Below are positions 33,559-40,475 of a stretch of DNA of 64,000 bases, piece by piece. The stretch spans positions 24,380 through 88,379 of the forward strand of contig CAMCYR010000008.1 of NCBI GenBank assembly GCA_945885475.1, in the 5' to 3' direction. Each line of letters begins with the position of its first letter. Position 1 is the first letter of the stretch. The DNA is from Chitinophaga pinensis. GTDB lineage: Bacteria > Bacteroidota > Bacteroidia > 2-12-FULL-35-15. Position numbers and translations under genes: made by a program. The notes under the pieces were generated by a model. The model saw only the letters and a list, made by a program, of their open reading frames with translations, was not told the origin of the DNA and did not search any database.

Positions 33559-34017
33559 ATGAAATCAATCACACTACTCTTCCTGGTAATTATTTCCTTT
33601 TGCGCTTGCAAAACAGAATCCGACAAGCAATCAAAACCAGTTGCTGTTGCTGAGACAAAGCAAGAGCCAAGCAAACCATATTCAAATCCTGCTTTAATAT
33701 ATGGCTCAAGCTTTGGACATTGCTTTCAAACGCTTTATAGGAACAACCAGTTTGAACAAATGATTTGTTTTACTTCAAATAAAACATTGAAGGAATTCGG
33801 AAAAGAGAAAGTGTTGAATTATTACATGAACAAATTCAAGCTTGATTACGAACTTGGAAAGCTGAGTAACATCACAACAAAAAACGGAATTAGTCTTCTA
33901 ACATACACCAATGGAAGGATTCAAGCAACCAGGAGAAAACTGGTAATTCAATGTTCTGTGGAAAATGATTCAGTAAAAATAATTCTAGAAAGCTTGGTTG
34001 TGAGTCCGTTCGAATAA
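33559..34017 (+). CDS. Small lipoprotein, unknown function
   Basis: 152 residues with the lipoprotein signal 'LLFLVIISFCAC' and a short linker. A compact domain follows that opens 'GSSFGHCFQTLYRNNQFEQ' and ends in beta strands ('RKLVIQCSVENDSVKIIL'), reminiscent of small NTF2-like lipoproteins, though not identified. First of a run of small genes each headed by a TGACCTATAA-type element. Confidence 0.6.
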   Translation: MKSITLLFLVIISFCACKTESDKQSKPVAVAETKQEPSKPYSNPALIYGSSFGHCFQTLYRNNQFEQMICFTSNKTLKEFGKEKVLNYYMNKFKLDYELGKLSNITTKNGISLLTYTNGRIQATRRKLVIQCSVENDSVKIILESLVVSPFE

Positions 34018-34045
34018 ACATTCTATTTAAAAATGGCTTTGACCG

Positions 34046-34312
34046 ATGAAAAGAGAACACAAAAAACTATTAAAGGGCATTGCACTTTTTGGTGGGTCTT
34101 ATTACTTTAATGATTATATAGGTGCAGCAGATGGTCTGAATAAAATCGAAAAGCAAATTGCATTGCAATTAAACTTTTTTCCAATAAGCTTGGCAAGTAT
34201 TTTTGCATCAATTGCGATTATCGTAATTGGATGTGCAATAATATACGGCTTTGTTTCAGGGCTCTATCGGATATGTACGTTTCGAATGCGCTTGGAATCT
34301 TTCGAGAAGTAG
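34046..34312 (+). CDS. Small membrane protein, unknown function
   Basis: 88 residues with one strong TM ('LASIFASIAIIVIGCAIIYGFV'), a soluble N-terminal part and a basic C-terminus. Only a degenerate version of the repeat element (TTGACCGATGAAAAGAG) precedes it, overlapping the start. No recognised family. Confidence 0.5.
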   Translation: MKREHKKLLKGIALFGGSYYFNDYIGAADGLNKIEKQIALQLNFFPISLASIFASIAIIVIGCAIIYGFVSGLYRICTFRMRLESFEK

Positions 34313-34321
34313 AAAACAATA

Positions 34322-34350
34322 TTTCTTTTTTTACAAGGTTCTAACCTATA
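34322..34350 (+). promoter_or_regulatory. TAACCTATA variant of the repeat element
   Basis: TTTCTTTTTTT, 9 nt, TAACCTATA; abuts the start of the next gene. Confidence 0.55.
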
Positions 34351-34649
34351 TGGGCATGGGAACTAAAGAAATTTTGTCAGAAATAAAATTCAAAATCTTA
34401 GCAGATGCAATTTCAGCAGTAAGTATAATGGATGTTCTAGAGAGAAATCCTAGTGACAACAATATTCAATTGTACATAACAACAAATAATCTTGAAACAG
34501 TTAATTCTAATGTGTTAGCTGATTTATGCACAAAATATACAACACCACAAATATATGTAAGCTTTGTTGTTCCAACAAGTAAGATGATTGGAGACGAAAC
34601 CATTATAAATACAGATATGGTTTGTGTCTTCATAGAAAAATGGAACTAA
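34350..34649 (+). CDS. Small protein, unknown function
   Basis: 99 residues from the ATG at 34350 (a second ATG two codons later is equally possible). The longer upstream frame is rejected because it overlaps the previous gene and the repeat element. Alternating beta and alpha character ('NIQLYITTNNLE', 'QIYVSFVVPTSKM'), no signal and no known motif. Confidence 0.5.
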   Translation: MGMGTKEILSEIKFKILADAISAVSIMDVLERNPSDNNIQLYITTNNLETVNSNVLADLCTKYTTPQIYVSFVVPTSKMIGDETIINTDMVCVFIEKWN

Positions 34650-34657
34650 TTATAAAG

Positions 34658-34930
34658 ATGGAAACAAAATTCATTTTTATCAGCTTGGTCATTAGAAATG
34701 GCCATTATACTTACGGTTCTAGCAAAGTGTATGAAATTCCAAAAGAGAAAGACATGCAGGAGTTCGCATTGCAAGTTGTAAAGAATTATCACATAGGCGA
34801 ACCACTTCAAAAGTTTCCTGACACAAACTGGTGGTATTTTTTTGGCGGAGAAGTTTCGGTAATGCTGGAGACAGCCGAGGAAATCAGGGAGCAGGAATAT
34901 ATTGTGTTAAATAAATTCCAGTACAAATAA
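34658..34930 (+). CDS. Small protein, unknown function
   Basis: 90 residues from the ATG at 34658; an ATG at 34640 overlapping the previous stop is an alternative. Hydrophobic strand 'FIFISLVIRNGHYTYG' and an aromatic patch 'TNWWYFFGGEV'. No repeat element precedes it, so it is probably co-transcribed with the gene before. Family unknown. Confidence 0.5.
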   Translation: METKFIFISLVIRNGHYTYGSSKVYEIPKEKDMQEFALQVVKNYHIGEPLQKFPDTNWWYFFGGEVSVMLETAEEIREQEYIVLNKFQYK

Positions 34931-34962
34931 TTCTTTTTTTTAAATGCTCTGACCTATAAGAG
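34931..34962 (+). promoter_or_regulatory. TGACCTATAAGAG element
   Basis: TTCTTTTTTTT directly after a stop codon, 8 nt, TGACCTATAAGAG, 10 nt before the next ATG. Confidence 0.7.
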
Positions 34963-34972
34963 AAAACGAAAA

Positions 34973-35314
34973 ATGAATCCTAAATTCAAACATCTATTTT
35001 CTACTGAAATAATTAAAGCGTTTACAAAGCAAGGCTATACAGGTGATAAAGAGATGCGTGAAATAAAAATCATTTGCAAGCTTTTTAATCCCTGCGGAAT
35101 AGGTTCTTGGTTCTTATATGAACATGTTGAGGAAGACATATACATGGCATTCTGTTTATTAGATGACCCAAGTTATGCCGAGATAGGAACAATATCACTC
35201 AATGAATTGGTTGCCTTGAAATTACCATTCGGCTTGGGAATAGAAAGAGACATTCATTTTCCAACAGGAGAAAAAACTCTGAAGGAAATTTATGACAAAG
35301 TAAAAGGCAGGTAA
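34973..35314 (+). CDS. DUF2958-family protein
   Basis: 113 residues. 'GSWFLYEHVEEDIYMAFCLL', 'EIGTISLNELVAL' and the ending 'LGIERDIHFPTGEKTLKEI' match the DUF2958 pattern I know from plasmids, conjugative elements and other mobile DNA. Biochemical role unknown. It supports the mobile nature of this gene run. Confidence 0.75.
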   Translation: MNPKFKHLFSTEIIKAFTKQGYTGDKEMREIKIICKLFNPCGIGSWFLYEHVEEDIYMAFCLLDDPSYAEIGTISLNELVALKLPFGLGIERDIHFPTGEKTLKEIYDKVKGR

Positions 35315-35315
35315 A

Positions 35316-35346
35316 TTCTTTTTTTTATTCCCACTGACCTATAAGA
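35316..35346 (+). promoter_or_regulatory. TGACCTATAAGA element
   Basis: TTCTTTTTTTT two nt after a stop codon, 8 nt, TGACCTATAAGA, 13 nt before the next ATG. Confidence 0.7.
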
Positions 35347-35359
35347 AGAAAGAGTTTAA

Positions 35360-35659
35360 ATGAAACTCAATAAAAGGTCTTTCTGCATTGGGATGGTCAG
35401 CTCTATCCTTACAAATCATTTTGAGGAACAAGTTTTTCTCAAAGCGCAAAGTCGTTGTGTTGATTTTGCTTTCCCATCAACAGCAGAAATTTTTTCTTTG
35501 TGGTCGATTGAGTTTGAGAAATACTTCACCAAAAAATTCAAACGTTGGGACTACCAATTAGAAAAGGGAATACAGCCTTTGTCTTGGCAGGTTCGTGAAA
35601 TAAAAAATTTAGAAAATTTGATAATTGACTTCGGATATCACAAATTCAATCACATGTAA
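35360..35659 (+). CDS. Small protein, unknown function
   Basis: 99 residues, no signal. Helical with aromatic and basic residues ('SLWSIEFEKYFTKKFKRWDY'). No motif recognised. It has its own upstream element, and another element starts immediately after its stop. Confidence 0.5.
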   Translation: MKLNKRSFCIGMVSSILTNHFEEQVFLKAQSRCVDFAFPSTAEIFSLWSIEFEKYFTKKFKRWDYQLEKGIQPLSWQVREIKNLENLIIDFGYHKFNHM

Positions 35660-35691
35660 TTTTTCTTTTTTTATAAATCAATGACCTATAA
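35660..35691 (+). promoter_or_regulatory. TGACCTATAA element
   Basis: Pyrimidine tract, 9 nt, TGACCTATAA, 17 nt before the ATG at 35709. Confidence 0.65.
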
Positions 35692-35708
35692 TTAAAAACA
35701 GATTTTAT

Positions 35709-36218
35709 ATGAGTGCTTTCAAAATCGTAAATGAATCAATCGTGGACTATACGGATGATGACCAGCTTTATTTAATGATAATACTCTACAAGGAAAAGTA
35801 TTATGTTGTTGTAGATAGCCGAACAGCTAGAATAGGCAATGTTAAAGCTCACAACAGAAAGGAAGCTGATGTAATGTTCAACGAGATAGAAGCTCGAATG
35901 AGAGCATACTCTGATTTATGGAAAATATTGGAAATGTTCAAAATTGCATTTTCCATGAAGTCGAAAAAGCAATTTATGTTTATTGTCAATATTCTTAATA
36001 CTGAGCAGGAATTTAATTCTATCTGGAAATTAAAGTTCACCTATGCTTGCGTTACATCACCAATGATAACAGACCTGATATACGAGGACAAAATGTATGA
36101 CCACACCATACACATCTCTTTCCCAGGGAACGAATATCCGCTTGGGTACTTCAGAGCACCAGACGCTGAATCTCGATTTACGTTCTACGTAAGCGATTTT
36201 TTTATGAATAAAATATAA
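35709..36218 (+). CDS. Protein of unknown function, last of the small-gene run
   Basis: 169 residues. The N-terminal beta-rich part ('LYLMIILYKEKYYVVVDSRT') is followed by a helical region and then beta strands ('HTIHISFPGNEYPLGYF'). No signal, no known domain. Followed by another copy of the repeat element. Confidence 0.55.
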   Translation: MSAFKIVNESIVDYTDDDQLYLMIILYKEKYYVVVDSRTARIGNVKAHNRKEADVMFNEIEARMRAYSDLWKILEMFKIAFSMKSKKQFMFIVNILNTEQEFNSIWKLKFTYACVTSPMITDLIYEDKMYDHTIHISFPGNEYPLGYFRAPDAESRFTFYVSDFFMNKI

Positions 36219-36224
36219 ATCATA

Positions 36225-36262
36225 TTCTTTTTCTTTTTTTTAAAAGCTCTGACCTATAAGAG
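36225..36262 (+). promoter_or_regulatory. TGACCTATAAGAG element without an adjacent gene
   Basis: The 13-nt core and the 4 nt before it (GCTC) are identical to the copy at 34931-34962, but the next gene starts 154 nt away. Either a gene was lost or the element marks the 3' boundary of the preceding one. Confidence 0.65.
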
Positions 36263-36279
36263 GTATACTATGCACAAAA

Positions 36280-36365
36280 GTGTCAAAAAAACCTTCCAGG
36301 TGTAAAAGGTGTCAATTAAACCCCATTTAAAAGTGATACGAAAAATTAGGCTTTTGCGTGTCAAA
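36280..36365 (+). repeat. Three GTGTCAA words upstream of the serine recombinase
   Basis: GTGTCAA at 36280, 36309 and 36358, all in one orientation, within 90 bp upstream of the recombinase. Possible recombinase or regulator binding sites. Confidence 0.35.
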
Positions 36366-36416
36366 GTATCTTGAACAGAAAACACAAGTTTATTTTACAA
36401 CCAAAACAAACTAAAT

Positions 36417-37001
36417 ATGACAACAGCCATTTACCTAAGATGCTCTACAACCAGACAAGATGTGGAAAATCAATTGAATCCGTTAAGGGATTATTGCCAA
36501 AAAGCAGGACTTGATATTTATAAAATATATTCGGATTATGAAAGTGGAGATAGTAAGAACCGAGCAGGATTTGGAGAAATGATGATGGATGCAAGCCAAA
36601 AGAAATTCGAGATGCTTGTTTTCTGGAGTCTCGACCGTCTCTCCAGAGAAGGCGTAAGACAAACCCTTCATTACTTGGAGCAGTTGGAAAATTACGGAGT
36701 AGGTTTCAAAAGTTTCACAGAACAGTACATTGATAGCACAAGCATCTTCCGTGACGTAATAATTAGTTTGCTTGCAACTTTGGCAAAGCAAGAAAAAATT
36801 CGGCTAAAAGAAAGAGTGATGGCTGGATTGAAAAAGGCAAAGCTTGAAGGTAGAATTGGTGGTCGACCAAAAGTTCATTCTGAAATCATCGAACGAATAA
36901 TAGAATTAAAGAATCGAGGTTTTTCAAATAGACGAATTGGAAGAGAATTGCAAATTTCAAATACAAGCGTTGGTAATTATTTGAATTCGATTAAAAAATA
37001 G
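36417..37001 (+). CDS. Serine recombinase (resolvase/invertase family)
   Basis: 194 residues. Catalytic Ser10 lies in 'YLRCSTTRQ'. The family arginines are seen in 'FWSLDRLSREG', with the long dimer helix 'LLATLAKQEKIRLKERVMAGL' and a C-terminal HTH ('RGFSNRRIGRELQISNTSV'). Full length for a small resolvase/invertase. It may resolve dimers or invert a segment of the island; the substrate site is not identified, although repeats lie on both sides of the gene. Confidence 0.93.
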   Translation: MTTAIYLRCSTTRQDVENQLNPLRDYCQKAGLDIYKIYSDYESGDSKNRAGFGEMMMDASQKKFEMLVFWSLDRLSREGVRQTLHYLEQLENYGVGFKSFTEQYIDSTSIFRDVIISLLATLAKQEKIRLKERVMAGLKKAKLEGRIGGRPKVHSEIIERIIELKNRGFSNRRIGRELQISNTSVGNYLNSIKK

Positions 37002-37028
37002 TATTAATGAGATGCAACGAAAGTGATT

Positions 37029-37058
37029 TTTGTTTCAGCTTAAACAAAAATATATTTG
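37029..37058 (+). promoter_or_regulatory. Promoter TTTG-N18-TATATTTG with embedded dyad
   Basis: TTTG at 37029-37032 and TATATTTG at 37051-37058 fit the Bacteroidota promoter. The spacer holds GTTTCAGCTTAAAC (37032-37045), a near-perfect palindrome. The next gene is 530 bp away. No convincing ORF lies in 37059-37588, so an untranslated RNA or long leader is possible. Confidence 0.6.
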
Positions 37059-37131
37059 TGAAAGGAAAACAGGAATCACTTGCAATGCCTATTATTAAAC
37101 CGTTTTAGCATGTTTGTTATAAATATGTTTT

Positions 37132-37145
37132 GTTTAAGCTCAAAC
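37132..37145. repeat. Second dyad copy GTTTAAGCTCAAAC
   Basis: Lies exactly 100 bp after the first dyad, again overlapping a TTTG. Both are one base off the perfect palindrome GTTTAAGCTTAAAC. Likely a repressor operator pair or recombinase subsite. Confidence 0.5.
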
Positions 37146-37513
37146 AAATTTCAAATAAATTTCAATCATCTTTAATTGGTGAAAATATTTTAAAAAATAT
37201 TTGTTCTTTGAAAGCATTGTTAATAAAGGATTGCATAGGTTTTGTAATTAAGTTAATTAAAATATCAAAAACTTTTTCTAAAAACTTTCGTATAAACAGT
37301 AAGAAAGAAAAGTTATCGAAGAACTTTTTAGCATAGCTAACGGATTGCAATTTTGAAAACAGAGTAAGGATTGTGCAATTCAACCACCGAACAAGCTACC
37401 GCTTAAATGCCTCCAGCAGTTATTGGAGTGCCGAATTCGAAGAGTAAAAATTATGGCAAATCAGGCGTTGTAAAAAAACGTTCTGTGAAATTGTATTGTC
37501 TTGTTTAAAAAAC

Positions 37514-37544
37514 ACAAAGACCACATGGACTAGCTGTGGCCTTT
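37514..37544 (+). repeat. Imperfect hairpin before the winged-helix gene
   Basis: CAAAGACCACA and TGTGGCCTTTG pair with one mismatch around a 9-nt loop. GTTAAACATTAAAAAAT follows at 37551, the same word found after the hairpin at 13879. Confidence 0.55.
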
Positions 37545-37588
37545 GAAAGGGTTAAACATTAAAAAATTGTAACTAATAAATCAAATAT

Positions 37589-38194
37589 ATGAAAAATGTA
37601 ATTAACAAAAGTCTCGGTTTTACAAAAGTTCCGAATACATTATTATGGAACAAAAAACTTCGCCTGGAGGAGAAAGCGTTGCTGGCCATTTTAATTTCCA
37701 ACGACCCATCAAAGTGGAACATTTTTGTGACGGAAATTTACTCAAGGTCAGAAAACAGTGATGGCAGCCAAAGGGCTACACTTAAATCATTAATCAAAAA
37801 GGGGTATGCAACTCAAAGCAAATTTACAGACCCAAACACGAAGCAGATTAAGTGGCAAACCAAACCATATCTAGATGGTAATGCACATGAAAACAAATAT
37901 CCTTCGCTTGAATTTTCAGGTGTGGGTATTATAAAGATGGAAATTCCAAGTATGGAAGCTGAGCCTTTGGAAAGTCCATTGATGGAAAGTACTGAGATAA
38001 ATAATATTAATGAAAATAATATTAAAGAAGAAAATACTAAAGAAGAAAATATTAATCCAGAAGCAAACGAAAAAAATAAAAAAGAAACTAATATTCCAGG
38101 AGAATCTCCTGGAAGTAAAGAAGGAAACCATCCTACGGATTCTGGTGATGGAAATGAACCTTATTCAGATGACGAAGAAGTACTTCCATTTTAG
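37589..38194 (+). CDS. Winged-helix protein with SSB-like acidic tail
   Basis: 201 residues. The N-terminal 75 residues resemble the winged-helix of plasmid/phage replication or transcription factors ('LRLEEKALLAILISNDPSKW', 'GSQRATLKSLIKKGY'). From about 120 on, it is a low-complexity acidic and Asn/Glu/Lys-rich tail that ends in DDEEVLPF. That ending looks like the C-terminal tip of single-stranded-DNA-binding protein (acidic run, then PF). A replication or maintenance role for the island is inferred. Confidence 0.65.
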   Translation: MKNVINKSLGFTKVPNTLLWNKKLRLEEKALLAILISNDPSKWNIFVTEIYSRSENSDGSQRATLKSLIKKGYATQSKFTDPNTKQIKWQTKPYLDGNAHENKYPSLEFSGVGIIKMEIPSMEAEPLESPLMESTEINNINENNIKEENTKEENINPEANEKNKKETNIPGESPGSKEGNHPTDSGDGNEPYSDDEEVLPF

Positions 38195-38247
38195 TTTTTT
38201 TTAAATAAAACGAGCAATAAAAACAGAAATTAACAATCAATTAAAAC

Positions 38248-38538
38248 ATGAAAACAAAAAATCTGAATAAAAGCGAACCGAAAAAAGAAATAAAAGTCGG
38301 TGATGTTGTCCAAATCGAAGAGTTGGTAATGGCTCCACATGAGCAGTTGCAAATAAACTCTTTTAAAGCCAATTTTTTAGGTAAAAGAAAAAGCAAAGTA
38401 AAGGTAATGTTCATTAGCAATAAGACTATGGCGGTTGAATATTTCTTAGACGTTATTTCGAGTACAGGAAAAGACCCTTACAAGCCTGGCAAATCAATTA
38501 AGATGTCGGGCGCTAACTTCTATTTAGCAAGAAGGTAA
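38248..38538 (+). CDS. Small basic protein, unknown function
   Basis: 96 residues, Lys-rich at both ends with a central beta-like core ('KVGDVVQIEELVMA', 'SKVKVMFISNKTMAVEYFL'). No family recognised. Lies between the winged-helix gene and the excisionase-like gene, all on one strand and closely spaced. Confidence 0.55.
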   Translation: MKTKNLNKSEPKKEIKVGDVVQIEELVMAPHEQLQINSFKANFLGKRKSKVKVMFISNKTMAVEYFLDVISSTGKDPYKPGKSIKMSGANFYLARR

Positions 38539-38554
38539 ACACTCGTAAAAGGTA

Positions 38555-38947
38555 TTGATGAACCTAAACAACAACATGGACTCTTCTTATTCACCTGGTC
38601 ATTCTATCATGATACCTGTGAATAATGTTGCTATGATTTTAGGTGTTAATGTTTCCAGAGCATCAAAATGGCTGAAAAAAAATGGAATCCCAATTCATAC
38701 ATTTTTTAAAGACGGACGTGTTTTCCAAATTGAAGTGGATATTGTAATTGATACAATTCGTGCGAAAGATTTAATGAAAAAATATCCAGGCAATTGGGAA
38801 GAGAAATACCAATTGGAAGCTAGAGATAAAATTGTTTGTCAATTAGTAATTGAGGAATTGAAAGGCTCATCATGGAAATCACCTTCTACTGTTGTAAAAC
38901 CAATGAATGAATCAGATAATAAAATACTTAAACGACTAAAAGCATGA
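38555..38947 (+). CDS. Excisionase-like DNA-binding protein
   Basis: 130 residues (first ATG 38555; ATG codons at 38558 and 38576 are alternatives). 'MIPVNNVAMILGVNVSRASKWLKKNGIP' is a MerR/Xis-type helix-turn-helix, followed by a short wing and a helical tail. It overlaps the integrase start by 4 nt (ATGA), the classic arrangement for a recombination directionality factor and its integrase. Confidence 0.68.
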   Translation: MMNLNNNMDSSYSPGHSIMIPVNNVAMILGVNVSRASKWLKKNGIPIHTFFKDGRVFQIEVDIVIDTIRAKDLMKKYPGNWEEKYQLEARDKIVCQLVIEELKGSSWKSPSTVVKPMNESDNKILKRLKA

Positions 38948-40203
38948 AAAAACTAAGACTACCAGAGCATCCATACAAAGGATTGAAAATTTATTGTAGT
39001 GAATGTGATAAAGACAACCCAAAAGATTGTACTCATTACGAAACACAAAAATTTCGTGTTCGTGTACATGTTCCCAACACAAAAAAGGGAACTAAAATCA
39101 AAAGCTTTACTACCAGAGATTACGATGAGGCAGTGAGGCTAGCAATAGATTTTAGAAAGGAATTGATTGCAAATAATTTTGAGATACCTAAACCAACTGT
39201 TGAAGGAAATGATTTTTCTCTTGAAGGAGCTATTTTAAAGTACAATCAATATTTAGGAGGAAAGCATCCACTAGCACAAAAGAAGAAGAATGTGACAAAA
39301 GACCACCAGGACGAGTGTATTCGATTCTGCTTACTATTTGCTGATGTTGTCAAAAAAAGAGCTGATGTGAGTCGTTTAAGAGTTGTGGAAGTTAATAAAT
39401 ATGATGTTTCCAACTTCTACAAATGGGCTGAAGGACATTATAGTAACAGAACATTTAATAAATGTATGATGGCGCTTAAGTCCTTTTTTAATTACTTAAT
39501 TGATGACGAAGATGTAATTATGAAAAACCCTTTTGGTTCTTATGTTTCAAAGGATGTTCCCACAAGTGAAAAACTTACCCTGACAAGGAATGAATTTGAA
39601 GCAATAATGGGAGCTGTTGATGCCGCTGACCCAATGAACAAATTAGGAGGAAAGGGCGAAGTGAAGAATATGTATCGTCAATATTTAAAAGATGGCTTTA
39701 TGATGATGCTATTGACTGGAGGCAGACGAGAAGAAGTTATTGATATGAAGTGGAATTCCATATATGTTACAATTGAAGGAGTAAAATTTTTCCGAACAAA
39801 TAACTTGAAAGTGGAAAAAGGCAAAAAAAAGGCAGGAATTTATAAGTACATTCCAATAAATGCTGACCTACAAAATTTATTGAATGACTTAGGATATGCA
39901 AAAAAAGCAAATTCAAATGATTATATTTTTCTGCCTGATAGGACTGAAAAGACAGAAACATTAATGGATAACCTTTCTAAGGGATTCACGCACTATAAAA
40001 AGGCCTGTAAAATAGAAAAGCAAGTAAGCATGAAGAATCTCAGAAAAACCTATATTTCTTGGGTAAATGCTGTTTTAGGCAAGAATACTGGCCTGGTTAC
40101 TTCACATTCTGATTATCAAGTAATTAAGGATTTCTACCTAGACCCGACAATTATATCGGCAATTGAGAAAGGAGCATTAGAAATAAAGGTGTTTGGAACT
40201 TAA
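38944..40203 (+). CDS. Tyrosine integrase of the island
   Basis: 419 residues. An N-terminal arm-binding region is followed by a SAM-like core-binding domain ('YDVSNFYKWAEGHYSNRTF'). The catalytic domain shows 'LLTGGRREEVIDMKW' (first Arg), 'MKNLRKTYISW' (second Arg, with Lys where the usual HxxR His is expected), 'TSHSDYQVIKDFYLD' (His and the Tyr nucleophile). It lies 61 bp from the tRNA 3' end and faces it, as expected for an enzyme that inserts into that tRNA. Confidence 0.95.
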   Translation: MKKLRLPEHPYKGLKIYCSECDKDNPKDCTHYETQKFRVRVHVPNTKKGTKIKSFTTRDYDEAVRLAIDFRKELIANNFEIPKPTVEGNDFSLEGAILKYNQYLGGKHPLAQKKKNVTKDHQDECIRFCLLFADVVKKRADVSRLRVVEVNKYDVSNFYKWAEGHYSNRTFNKCMMALKSFFNYLIDDEDVIMKNPFGSYVSKDVPTSEKLTLTRNEFEAIMGAVDAADPMNKLGGKGEVKNMYRQYLKDGFMMMLLTGGRREEVIDMKWNSIYVTIEGVKFFRTNNLKVEKGKKKAGIYKYIPINADLQNLLNDLGYAKKANSNDYIFLPDRTEKTETLMDNLSKGFTHYKKACKIEKQVSMKNLRKTYISWVNAVLGKNTGLVTSHSDYQVIKDFYLDPTIISAIEKGALEIKVFGT

Positions 40204-40204
40204 A

Positions 40205-40223
40205 CCTCACTGGAAATCCTCAC
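40205..40223 (+). repeat. Right-end arm-type-like integrase repeat
   Basis: CCTCAC, 7 nt, CCTCAC directly after the integrase stop; counterpart of 22280-22298. Confidence 0.6.
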
Positions 40224-40233
40224 TCTGGAAAGC

Positions 40234-40259
40234 AAAAAAGCCCCCAAAACGGGGGCTTT
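40234..40259 (-). terminator. Terminator of tRNA-Met
   Basis: A 9-bp stem AAAGCCCCC/GGGGGCTTT with a 5-nt loop; the T-run lies on the minus strand just past the tRNA 3' end. Confidence 0.88.
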
Positions 40260-40264
40260 CCTTG

Positions 40265-40338
40265 TAGCGAAAGGGGGAGTCGAACCCCCGACCTCAGGGT
40301 TATGAATCCTGCGCTCTAACCATCTGAGCTACCTCGCC
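40265..40338 (-). tRNA. tRNA-Met (anticodon CAU), island insertion site
   Basis: A 74-nt cloverleaf reads GGCGAGG acceptor, D-arm GCTC/GAGC, anticodon arm with loop TTCATAA, T-arm GGGGG/CCCCC and acceptor TTTCGCT plus A; CCA is not encoded. The 3' half up to the anticodon was supplied by the island. The rebuilt acceptor stem has three G-U pairs, more than with the displaced half at 22144. The loop fits elongator Met; a CAU tRNA-Ile cannot be fully excluded. Confidence 0.9.
40290..40307. other. attR core, identical to attL
   Basis: GACCTCAGGGTTATGAAT, shared with 22171-22188; covers the anticodon loop and 3' anticodon stem of the tRNA. Confidence 0.88.
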
Positions 40339-40354
40339 ATTATTTTTGAGGGCG

Positions 40355-40362
40355 CAAATATA
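40355..40362 (-). promoter_or_regulatory. tRNA-Met promoter -7 box TATATTTG
   Basis: Exact TAnnTTTG match 16 nt upstream of the tRNA 5' end on the minus strand. Confidence 0.6.
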
Positions 40363-40475
40363 GTGTTTATCTTTTCATATAAAAAAGCAGTTTTAATATT
40401 TTTTAACAAAACATACCTGTAGGAAGATTAGAATTTTTTTATATATTGCGTGAGATTCGTTTAACTACAATTCAA

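Larger units (their letters stand above)
22189..40307 (+). mobile_element. 18.1-kb genomic island integrated in tRNA-Met(CAU)
   Basis: Bounded by an 18-bp direct repeat that lies inside the tRNA anticodon loop and 3' stem (22171-22188 and 40290-40307). It carries a tyrosine integrase facing the tRNA, an overlapping excisionase-like gene, a winged-helix protein, a serine recombinase, a metal-efflux operon and many small accessory genes. CCTCAC-N7-CCTCAC repeats lie inside both ends. No conjugation or phage structural genes were recognised, so it is probably mobilised or non-autonomous. Confidence 0.9.

Noticed and set aside
37130..37336. Possible 68-residue gene after the serine recombinase
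   Set aside because: TTG start inside the second dyad, composition simply reflects AT-rich DNA (Lys/Ile/Phe/Asn), no conserved pattern.
22189..40307. Interpretation of the island as a prophage or full conjugative element
   Set aside because: No capsid, tail, portal, terminase, relaxase or type IV secretion genes were recognised; only integration, regulation, metal efflux and accessory genes.
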